From NCBI GenBank assembly GCA_003151295.1, contig PLXD01000555.1:331-5346 (forward strand): a DNA stretch of 5,016 nucleotides, written 5' to 3'. This stretch comes from Chitinophagaceae bacterium (GTDB lineage Bacteria; Bacteroidota; Bacteroidia; Chitinophagales; Chitinophagaceae). The translations under genes were made by a program, and so were the position numbers. The notes beneath the pieces are model-generated. The model had not been told where the DNA came from, made no database searches, and worked only from the letters and a program-made list of their open reading frames with translations. This document shows positions 1-5,016 of this stretch, piece after piece. Position 1 is the first letter of the stretch; every line of letters begins with the position of its first letter.

Positions 1-293
1 GGAGCGTCGTTTCTTGCTCCTTCTCGGCCGTAACCTTCGTTTCACTCGGTTACGACCCATCCGTTGGCTTGTTTCGGGGCCGGAGGGTGATCTATCAGGA
101 ATGAGGTGTAGAACCGGAGTCTTATACCACAGAGTGTGTCTTTAAACGGGACTATGCCCCAAAAGGTCGCCTTACGTCCGGAACCCGTTTACTCATACGA
201 GATATAGCCCGGCAGAAACAGGCTACAATATCACGCTGATCAATCTCCGGAAGTACAGCGCCGGGTGCAAAAACCCCCTACGAGTGGCCATGG
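1..293 (+). ncRNA. Candidate structured non-coding RNA, family not recognised (left end may be cut by the window)
   Basis: No convincing reading frame covers this stretch, but ordered complementary blocks do. Two simple hairpins come first: 1-5 with 16-20, and 29-35 with 48-54 (7 bp, extended by 26-27 with 56-57). A long nested arm follows: 80-85/245-250, 88-92/238-242, 107-111/223-227, 114-117/209-212, 122-126/203-207, 134-138/194-198 and 143-150/184-191 (8 bp, perfect). Possible closing helices are 76-79/275-278 and 65-71/281-290 with a bulge. Three pairs (122-207, 136-196, 70-282) are G-U on the + strand and would be A-C on the - strand, which favours + strand transcription. I looked for RNase P, tmRNA, SRP and rRNA signatures and found none. 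The rod-like arm superficially recalls 6S RNA, and transposon-associated guide RNAs such as HEARO/omega RNA are another thought; neither is demonstrated. The pairings were found by eye, without energy calculation or comparative support. Confidence 0.42.
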
Positions 294-372
294 CGTCCGC
301 CTGTAATATTTTACTTCTGTAAATGCCCGAATTATCGGAATTTTGTGCTAGTTAATATAGAATGGAAAAGCT

Positions 373-1815
373 ATGGAGAAAGATTCAACAAAAGCCTATG
401 GGAAGGCCCGGGCCCGGGCAGGAATCCCGGCAGAGAGGTTGGCGGAGTTTAGAAAGATCATTGGGGAAGAATATGTGTTAGCCGATGAATCTTCCCTAAG
501 CGACTATTCCCATGATGAGACGGAGCATTTACATTACCTGCCGGACCTGGTTCTGAAACCCAGGACTGCGGAGGAGATCAGCGCGGTGATGCGGATCTGC
601 CATCAATACAGGATACCGGTCACTCCCAGGGGGGCCGGCACCGGCCTGAGCGGCGGGGCTCTTCCCCAACTCGGTGGGGTCGTCCTCTCCATGGAAAGGA
701 TGAATTCGATCCTGAAGATCGATGAGCGAAACGGGCAGGTGATCACGGAGCCGGGTGTGATCACGGAAGTATTGCAAAATGCAGTAAAAGAGCGGGGGCT
801 ATTCTACCCCCCTGATCCCAGTAGCCGGGGCTCCTGTTTTATTGGAGGAAATATTGCCGAGAACAGCGGAGGACCGAAGGCGGTGAAATACGGGGTCGTG
901 AAGGATTATGTCCTCAACCCCCAAATGGTATTGCCTACCGGGGAGATCATCTGGACGGGCGCCAATGTATTAAAAAATGCTACGGGATATAATCTTACCC
1001 AATTGGTAGTTGGCAGTGAAGGGACCCTGGGTATCGTCACGCAGATTGTCCTTAAACTGATCCCTTTGCCTGCACACGACCTGCTAATGTTGGTGCCCTT
1101 CCGCTCCTTAGAGAAGGCCGGAGAAGCGGTTGGAGCCATTTTTAGGGCGGGCTATACACCCAGCGCGCTGGAATTGGTCGAGATCGATGCGCTGATGATC
1201 ACGCGTAAATTCGTCGACAGCGCGATCCCGGTTACAGCGGATATCGAAGCCCACCTGATCATAGAAGTGGATGGTAATCATCCCGAGACCCTCATGAAGG
1301 AAATGGAGGCGATCGCGGAGCTCCTGAGCGGATATGATATCGGGGAAGTGTATTTTGCGGACGATGCCAGGCAAAAGGAGGAATTGTGGAAATTGAGAAG
1401 AAGGGTCGCTGAAGCAGTGAAAATCGACGGCTATACGATTGAAGAGGATACCGTTGTGCCCCGGGCGGAGTTGCCGGCCCTGATACGCGGAGTAAAGGCG
1501 TTGGGTAAGCAATATGGCTTTCATGCGGTATGCTATGGCCATGCCGGGGATGGCAATCTCCATATCCGAATCAATAAAGAAGGAATTTCCAATAGCCAGG
1601 AGGATCCGGAGATAATCCGGAGTCTAAGGGCGCTTTTTCAACTCGTCAGGGACCTGGGTGGCACGATCAGCGGCGAACATGGTATCGGGCTGATCCAGAA
1701 AGAGTTTATGGATATCGTCTTCAGTGAAGTGCAGTTGAAGCTGATGCGCCAGATAAAAAAAGTATTTGACCCCGGTAATATTTTAAACGCCGGGAAGATA
1801 TTTGATACGGAATAA
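373..1815 (+). CDS. FAD-binding D-2-hydroxyacid dehydrogenase, GlcD / D-lactate dehydrogenase type
   Basis: This 480-residue flavoprotein belongs to the VAO/PCMH superfamily: an N-terminal FAD-binding domain (about 50-230) and a C-terminal FAD-oxidase domain (about 235-475). FAD-site motifs visible are PRGAGTGLSGGA (85-96), YPPDPSS (145-151), IGGNIAENSGG (157-167) and TGYNLTQLVVGSEGTLGIVT (204-223). The C-terminal half carries GHAGDGNLH (389-397) and SGEHGIG (433-439). By analogy with D-2-hydroxyglutarate dehydrogenase, H390, H397 and E435 would bind the active-site metal and H436 would be catalytic. The family oxidises D-lactate, glycolate or D-2-hydroxyglutarate and passes electrons to a quinone or other carrier; which substrate applies here cannot be read. 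The length is that of a stand-alone GlcD subunit, with no fused iron-sulfur domain and no GlcE or GlcF gene adjacent. The ATG has no clear Shine-Dalgarno sequence, as usual in Bacteroidota. About 20 residues of lysine/arginine-rich sequence precede the conserved fold, so a slightly later start is possible. Confidence 0.93.
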   Translation: MEKDSTKAYGKARARAGIPAERLAEFRKIIGEEYVLADESSLSDYSHDETEHLHYLPDLVLKPRTAEEISAVMRICHQYRIPVTPRGAGTGLSGGALPQLGGVVLSMERMNSILKIDERNGQVITEPGVITEVLQNAVKERGLFYPPDPSSRGSCFIGGNIAENSGGPKAVKYGVVKDYVLNPQMVLPTGEIIWTGANVLKNATGYNLTQLVVGSEGTLGIVTQIVLKLIPLPAHDLLMLVPFRSLEKAGEAVGAIFRAGYTPSALELVEIDALMITRKFVDSAIPVTADIEAHLIIEVDGNHPETLMKEMEAIAELLSGYDIGEVYFADDARQKEELWKLRRRVAEAVKIDGYTIEEDTVVPRAELPALIRGVKALGKQYGFHAVCYGHAGDGNLHIRINKEGISNSQEDPEIIRSLRALFQLVRDLGGTISGEHGIGLIQKEFMDIVFSEVQLKLMRQIKKVFDPGNILNAGKIFDTE

Positions 1816-1906
1816 AGATCGGCGGAAATCGCATCAGAATCGGTGAATGAAGACCGGTTCCGCGTTCCTGAATGTATCTTAACATTCTCTTTGTAACTCT
1901 TTCCTG

Positions 1907-1914
1907 TAGGTTTG
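1907..1914 (+). promoter_or_regulatory. Bacteroidota-type -7 promoter element for the outer-membrane protein gene
   Basis: TAGGTTTG is a perfect match to the TAnnTTTG -7 consensus used by the Bacteroidota primary sigma factor. It lies 53 bp before the first ATG, which would give a leader of roughly 45 bases. The nearest upstream TTTG (1890-1893) leaves only 13 bp to the -7 box, shorter than the roughly 19-21 bp usual for the -33 element, so the -33 part is poor or absent. The gap between the dehydrogenase and barrel genes therefore probably contains an independent start of transcription. Confidence 0.5.
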
Positions 1915-1967
1915 TAAATTGAAAGAGTTAAAAGAGCCGACTTCATAACTCAACTTTTAAAATTCGT

Positions 1968-2645
1968 ATGATGACAAAAAATGCATTTGTAGGCAATAGC
2001 ATGGTAAAGAATTTCTTGTTGGCGATGGCAATCCTTATTGCCGGAATGCAGGAGGGCATGGCGCAGCATATGCGTGACCGGCCTAATACATATAGCGATG
2101 ATAACGGCAGTGGTGAGACGGGCTTTAAAAAGGAAAACCTGTTCGTCGGTGGCGGCCTGAGCCTTGGATTCAGCGGCTATGATTTCAATGTCGGCGTCAC
2201 TCCCGAGATCGGTTATTCGCTGAATAAGTACCTGGACGCAGGCGTCGTGGTCAATATAAATTATTATTCAGAACGGCCGGATCCGCAGCTCTACTATAAC
2301 GATAATACCCGTTACCGGAGCTTTAACTATGGGGCCGGTGTTTTCGCGCGGTTTTGGCCCGTCAGGTTCTTATTCCTGCAGGTCCAGCCGGAGTATAATA
2401 TCATCGAGTACAACACAAAATATATTCCGACCGGGGAGACTGCTACCGCTCAAACACAGGCAGCGAGTTTTCTTTTGGGAGTGGGATACGGGCAGCGGTT
2501 CATCGGTCAAAGTAGCTACTTTCTTTCCATTTCCTTCGATGCTTTGAATAATCCTGGTTCTCCTTATCGCGATCCTTATAGTGGGGTTGCATTACCCGTG
2601 ATAAAGGCAGGATTCGATTTTTATCTGCATAAGAAAAGAGGATAA
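1968..2645 (+). CDS. Secreted outer-membrane beta-barrel protein, porin-like, function unknown
   Basis: The product has 225 residues from the first ATG. A signal peptide is clear: MVKNFLLAMAILIAGM followed by QEGMAQ, with cleavage most likely near residue 33. The signal is most compact if translation starts at residue 12 (ATG at 2001), while ATGs at 1968 and 1971 would add an 11- or 10-residue extension; all three are plausible. After a short polar linker (34-56) the mature part alternates hydrophobic and polar residues in beta strands rich in glycine and aromatics, for example 57-70, 73-84, 89-101, 118-129, 131-146, 165-178, 182-192 and 208-220, ending FDFYLHKKRG. The roughly eight strands and size fit the small OMP_b-brl barrels common in Bacteroidota. 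The substrate or role is unknown. The gene has its own -7 element and converges on the LOG gene, only 18 bp away. Confidence 0.82.
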   Translation: MMTKNAFVGNSMVKNFLLAMAILIAGMQEGMAQHMRDRPNTYSDDNGSGETGFKKENLFVGGGLSLGFSGYDFNVGVTPEIGYSLNKYLDAGVVVNINYYSERPDPQLYYNDNTRYRSFNYGAGVFARFWPVRFLFLQVQPEYNIIEYNTKYIPTGETATAQTQAASFLLGVGYGQRFIGQSSYFLSISFDALNNPGSPYRDPYSGVALPVIKAGFDFYLHKKRG

Positions 2646-2654
2646 AGAAAAAGA

Positions 2655-2699
2655 GAGACGCCGTTAAACGATCTTATTAAAGATCTCGACTGGCGTCTC
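2655..2699 (-). terminator. Intrinsic terminator of the LOG gene, overlapping its last codons
   Basis: GAGACGCC at 2655-2662 is a perfect 8-bp inverted match to GGCGTCTC at 2692-2699, and inside it GATCTT (2670-2675) pairs with AAGATC (2680-2685) around a four-base loop. Read on the - strand, the hairpin is followed by a T-rich run (TCTTTTTCTTT, down to about 2644), as expected of an intrinsic terminator. No T run follows on the + strand, so termination of the converging barrel gene here is less certain. The first arm is coding sequence for the ETP near the LOG C-terminus, and the LOG stop codon (2664-2666) lies within the hairpin. Confidence 0.65.
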
Positions 2700-3203
2700 G
2701 CAGAAGAAAACCCTTTCTTCCATATGCTCGTAAAGGAATCCTTCTTTTTCCAGTTGCTTCATGTGATTGCGGAGATGATTGTAGAATCCGTCGCTGTTCA
2801 GAAAATAGATCTTTTTACTGTGAATCTTCAACTGGTTCCATGTCAGCATTTCAAACAATTCATCAAGGGTGCCGAAGCCGCCGGGAAGAACGATGGCTGC
2901 GTCGGAACGTTCGTACATCATCTTTTTTCGACTGTGCATATCCGGAACAATCGCGAGTTCCGACAGGTTCTTATGCTGGTGTTCCCATTCTATGAGAAAT
3001 TGCGGGATAATGCCCATTACAGAACCGTCATTGGCCAGCGAAGCATCGGCAACCACACCCATTAGCCCTGTACTCCCTCCGCCATATACCATTTTCAGCT
3101 TCAGCATGGCTATCAGTTTTCCCAGTTCTGCTGCATGTTTTGCAAAAATCGGATTTTTGCCCGCCTTCGATCCGCAAAAGACCGCTACGGATTGGATATT
3201 CAT
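2664..3203 (-). CDS. LOG family protein (TIGR00730), cytokinin riboside 5'-monophosphate phosphoribohydrolase-like
   Basis: From the ATG at 3203 the product has 179 residues with a Rossmann fold. It begins MNIQSVAVFCGSKAG, the nucleotide-binding first strand and loop of the family. Then come YGGGSTGLMG (40-49), GIIPQFL (64-70), MHSRKKMM (89-96, with the conserved arginine) and the signature PGGFGTLDE (107-115) with its conserved glutamate. LOG enzymes cleave the N-glycosidic bond of nucleoside 5'-monophosphates such as AMP or N6-modified AMP, releasing the base and ribose 5-phosphate. In bacteria the physiological role is often uncertain; nucleotide salvage or modified-adenine metabolism is likely. 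Alternative starts are an in-frame ATG at 3212 (182 residues) and a TTG at 3227 (187 residues). I prefer 3203 because family members start only a few residues before the first strand. It is transcribed divergently from the symporter and convergently with the barrel gene. Confidence 0.9.
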   Translation of the reverse strand: MNIQSVAVFCGSKAGKNPIFAKHAAELGKLIAMLKLKMVYGGGSTGLMGVVADASLANDGSVMGIIPQFLIEWEHQHKNLSELAIVPDMHSRKKMMYERSDAAIVLPGGFGTLDELFEMLTWNQLKIHSKKIYFLNSDGFYNHLRNHMKQLEKEGFLYEHMEERVFFCETPVEIFNKIV

Positions 3204-3270
3204 AAGATTCATTGGTTCAAAATTCAAAATTTAAGCTTGTATTTCCTAATTTTCAGGATATTTTATGGGT

Positions 3271-3299
3271 TTTGAGGTTCTGTGAGTTTGAGGTTCTGT
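3271..3299. repeat. 13-bp tandem direct repeat in the divergent LOG/symporter intergenic region
   Basis: TTTGAGGTTCTGT occurs at 3271-3283 and again, exactly, at 3287-3299, giving a period of 16 bp (about one and a half helical turns). It lies 29-57 bp before the symporter ATG and 68-96 bp upstream of the LOG start. The position would suit a paired operator or a small replication-slippage duplication. No TAnnTTTG element at correct spacing was found here for either gene. Confidence 0.6.
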
Positions 3300-3327
3300 T
3301 CCCAATGTTTTATCAATTCTGTTTATT

Positions 3328-4875
3328 ATGTCCCCTGTTCTGTTGTTCTCATTCGTGATCGGCTATTTTCTGGTATTACTTTGGGTCGCCTGGCGCACTT
3401 CGCGTAATTCGAATAATGAATCTTTTTTTATAGGCAATCGCAATTCCAACTGGATGCTGGTCGCCTTCGGTATGGTCGGCACCAGCCTCAGCGGAGTGAC
3501 TTTTGTGAGTGTGCCTGGAACGGTAGGTGATTTCGCGGGGAATTCCTTTAAGGCTTTTGGTTATTTCCAGGTCGTGATCGGCAATTGGATCGGCCTGATG
3601 GTGATTGCTTTTGTTTTATTGCCCCTTTATTACCGTCTCAACCTGGTGTCCATATACAATTACCTGCATAGCCGCTTTGGGAACACTGCCTATAAGACGG
3701 GGTCCCTGTTTTTTATCATTTCCAGAACGGTGGGTGCTACTGCCCGCCTTTATCTTGTCATTAATGTGCTGCATATTTTTATTCTGAAAGAGCTGGGCGT
3801 TCCCTTTGCGCTGACCACTTTTATCATTCTCGTGATGATCCTTCTCTACACTTTCGAAGGGGGGGTGAAAACGATCGTTTATACCGATACTTTGCAGACC
3901 TCCTTCATGTTATTGGGGCTGGTGGTGTGTATCGTTTATATCATTCAGCATATGGGGATGTCCTTTGGTGGCGTGCTGCAGGCCCTGGATGAGAAGGGAT
4001 ATACCAGGATATTCAATACGGATTTTCAGAGTAAAGGCTTTTTTGTCAAGCAGATCATCGGGGGCATGTTCATTATGATTGCCATGACCGGCCTGGACCA
4101 GGAGATGATGCAGAAAAATATCAGTGTGAAGAACCTGAAGGACTCTCAGAAGAATGTACTCTCTTTCAGCGTGGTGATGGTGGTGGTCAATTTGCTGTTC
4201 CTGTTGCTGGGTGGATTGCTGTATCTCTTCATATTGCATAACGGGGCCGCTTATCACGACCAGCAGGTCATGCATAATGGAGTTGCTTCCGCAGGGCATC
4301 AGTTATTGCTGAATGGGCATAATGTGATTGGTGATGATCTGTTTCCCACGCTGGTTCTTCATTACCTGCCCAAAGCTGTTTCCATTATCTTTATCATTGC
4401 ATTGATCTCTGCATTGTTTCCCAGTGCTGATGGGGCTTTGACGGCTCTGACTTCTTCGTTTTGCATTGACCTGCTGGACCTGAAAAATAAGCCCGGGCTG
4501 GGAGAGCAGCAAAAAAAGAGAACCCGGATGATGGTGCATATCAGTTTTGCTATCCTGTTCCTTTGCTGCATACTTTTCTTCAAGTGGATCGATAACAAAT
4601 CGATTATCAATGTTATTCTTGACCTGGCGGGTTATACATACGGCCCTTTATTAGGCTTGTTTGCATTTGGGATCTTTACCAAACGGCAGTTGCCCGATAG
4701 CTGGAAGATAACTGCTATTTGCCTGCTGGCACCTACCAGTTGTTATTTCATCAGTCAACACGCAGCACATTGGTTTGGTGGCTTCCAGATCGGCATTGAG
4801 TTATTGCTCATCAATGGTATATTGACCTTCCTGGGGCTGTTAATCATCTCAAAAAAGCCTGTTCCCACAAACTAA
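3328..4875 (+). CDS. Sodium:solute symporter (SSS/SSF family), substrate unknown
   Basis: This 515-residue polytopic inner-membrane protein is of normal length for the family, with about 13 hydrophobic segments (roughly 4-22, 42-64, 78-100, 123-151, 160-177, 188-207, 240-257, 278-304, 345-365, 402-419, 427-450, 460-478, 487-506). Family hallmarks are GTSLSGVTFVSVPG in the second segment (51-64), the YNYLHSRFG loop (110-118), FEGGVKTIVYTDTLQ (176-190), TGLDQEMMQKN (254-264), SADGALTALTSSFCIDLL (366-383) and AGYTYGPLLGLFAFGIF (434-450). In vSGLT the equivalent of the 366-383 stretch contributes serines to the Na2 sodium site; T375, S376 and S377 are the likely counterparts. The protein should couple Na+ entry to uptake of a small solute, but SSS substrates (sugars, sialic acid, amino acids, vitamins) cannot be assigned from these motifs. 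The ATG lacks a Shine-Dalgarno sequence. The loop at 305-335 is rich in histidine, asparagine and glycine. The adjacent genes suggest no obvious substrate pathway. Confidence 0.93.
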   Translation: MSPVLLFSFVIGYFLVLLWVAWRTSRNSNNESFFIGNRNSNWMLVAFGMVGTSLSGVTFVSVPGTVGDFAGNSFKAFGYFQVVIGNWIGLMVIAFVLLPLYYRLNLVSIYNYLHSRFGNTAYKTGSLFFIISRTVGATARLYLVINVLHIFILKELGVPFALTTFIILVMILLYTFEGGVKTIVYTDTLQTSFMLLGLVVCIVYIIQHMGMSFGGVLQALDEKGYTRIFNTDFQSKGFFVKQIIGGMFIMIAMTGLDQEMMQKNISVKNLKDSQKNVLSFSVVMVVVNLLFLLLGGLLYLFILHNGAAYHDQQVMHNGVASAGHQLLLNGHNVIGDDLFPTLVLHYLPKAVSIIFIIALISALFPSADGALTALTSSFCIDLLDLKNKPGLGEQQKKRTRMMVHISFAILFLCCILFFKWIDNKSIINVILDLAGYTYGPLLGLFAFGIFTKRQLPDSWKITAICLLAPTSCYFISQHAAHWFGGFQIGIELLLINGILTFLGLLIISKKPVPTN

Positions 4876-4896
4876 TTCAAATAGTTATTCGTTGTT

Positions 4897-4904
4897 TACC
4901 TTAG
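4897..4904 (+). promoter_or_regulatory. Possible -7 element for the gene at the right edge
   Basis: TACCTTAG differs by one base from the Bacteroidota TAnnTTTG consensus and sits 24 bp before the ATG at 4929, giving a plausible short leader. No TTTG -33 element is seen at the expected spacing; that position falls on the symporter stop codon. The downstream gene might instead be co-transcribed with the symporter, as the gap between them is only 53 bp. Confidence 0.35.
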
Positions 4905-4928
4905 AAAGTTTCCCTAAACGATTACCGT

Positions 4929-5016
4929 ATGAATGATACGATCAGATTGTCGAAGCAACGCAGATGGGCTGAATCCAAAGCGCACTCCAGTTGGCAGATC
5001 TTTAAAATAATGGCCG
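4929..5016 (+). CDS. Partial CDS, N-terminus, probably large-type LOG / TIGR00730 Rossmann-fold protein
   Basis: An ATG at 4929 opens a frame that runs off the window after 29 codons: MNDTIRLSKQRRWAESKAHS followed by SWQIFKIMA. It is too short for a domain call. However, the pattern W-(A/N)-E-x-K-x-x-x-SW-x-IFKIM matches, from memory, the leader just before the Rossmann fold in the roughly 230-residue LOG-family proteins of Bacteroidota, which continue E-F-V-x-G-(Y/F) and then IGPCVxIFGSAR. If so, the rest of the gene lies to the right and should contain a second PGGFGTLDE motif. A small inverted repeat (4926-4930 with 4936-4940) brackets the start codon. An overlapping frame from the ATG at 4933 stops within 25 codons and is not favoured. 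Confidence 0.55.
   Translation, partial: MNDTIRLSKQRRWAESKAHSSWQIFKIMA

Noticed and set aside
1..142. A - strand frame open to the left edge, ending in a very basic stretch (VKRRLRPRRSKKRRS).
   Set aside because: It coincides with the two hairpins at 1-57, so the arginine/lysine run follows from the repeat sequence. It has no recognisable domain, and only 20 codons follow its ATG before the window edge.
2..145. A + strand frame entering from the left and stopping at 143-145, possibly the tail of an upstream gene.
   Set aside because: The composition (many R, L, G; no motif) is not protein-like, and the stretch is better explained by RNA secondary structure. It cannot be excluded without sequence to the left.
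1..293. RNase P RNA, tmRNA, SRP RNA or rRNA fragment.
   Set aside because: The conserved GAGGAAAGTC and ACAGAA blocks of RNase P, the tRNA-like ends of tmRNA, the SRP GGAAGGAAGCA loop and conserved rRNA blocks were not found on either strand.
327..345. Small hairpin CCGA/TCGG (327-330 with 335-338) followed by a TTTT run, a possible terminator of the putative RNA.
   Set aside because: The stem is only four base pairs and the T run is short, so it is too weak to call.
1108..1563. A 151-codon - strand frame inside the dehydrogenase gene.
   Set aside because: The opposite strand encodes a fully conserved flavoprotein domain there, and this frame has no motif.
1822..1863. Inverted repeat after the dehydrogenase gene (1822-1827 with 1858-1863, inner 1841-1844 with 1853-1856), a possible terminator.
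   Set aside because: It is interrupted by a 13-base one-sided loop and is not followed by a T run.
3910..4299. Long - strand open frame inside the symporter gene (129 codons, with histidine and glutamine runs).
   Set aside because: It is the antisense shadow of hydrophobic codons in a well-supported transporter gene and has no domain.
4870..4886. AACTA/TAGTT inverted repeat over the symporter stop codon, a possible terminator.
   Set aside because: Five base pairs, nearly all AT, with no clear T tract; it would be unstable.
1..5016. CRISPR array, insertion sequence ends, tRNA gene or phage genes.
   Set aside because: No regularly spaced repeats, transposase, terminal inverted repeats with target duplication, cloverleaf or phage-like proteins were seen.

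Overview
The window reads as a piece of a Bacteroidota chromosome, most likely from the Chitinophagaceae or a close relative. The reasons are a perfect TAnnTTTG-type -7 promoter element, start codons without clear Shine-Dalgarno sequences, a small Bacteroidota-style outer-membrane beta-barrel protein, and protein sequences that match my memory of that phylum. This placement is inference; no rRNA gene is present to settle it.

Layout. Bases 1-372 hold no convincing protein gene, but they do hold a dense set of ordered inverted repeats that fold on the + strand into a large RNA-like structure (about 1-293). I could not assign it to a family. Then comes a stand-alone FAD-dependent D-2-hydroxyacid dehydrogenase of the GlcD type (373-1815, +). 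A 152-bp gap with a -7 promoter element follows, then a secreted outer-membrane beta-barrel protein (1968-2645, +). Converging on it is a small LOG-family phosphoribohydrolase (2664-3203, -), whose transcription terminator is built partly from its own last codons. A short divergent intergenic region with a 13-bp direct repeat separates it from a sodium:solute symporter (3328-4875, +). The right edge cuts a further + strand gene after about 29 codons. Its N-terminus resembles the larger Bacteroidota type of LOG/TIGR00730 protein.

How the genes relate. The dehydrogenase, barrel protein and symporter share no obvious pathway, and the spacing suggests mostly single-gene transcription units. The closest link is that the symporter is flanked by a small LOG gene and, probably, a large LOG gene, which hints at nucleotide or nucleoside-related metabolism; the symporter substrate cannot be read from sequence. 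The part that ordinary annotation leaves unexplained is the structured region at the left edge.
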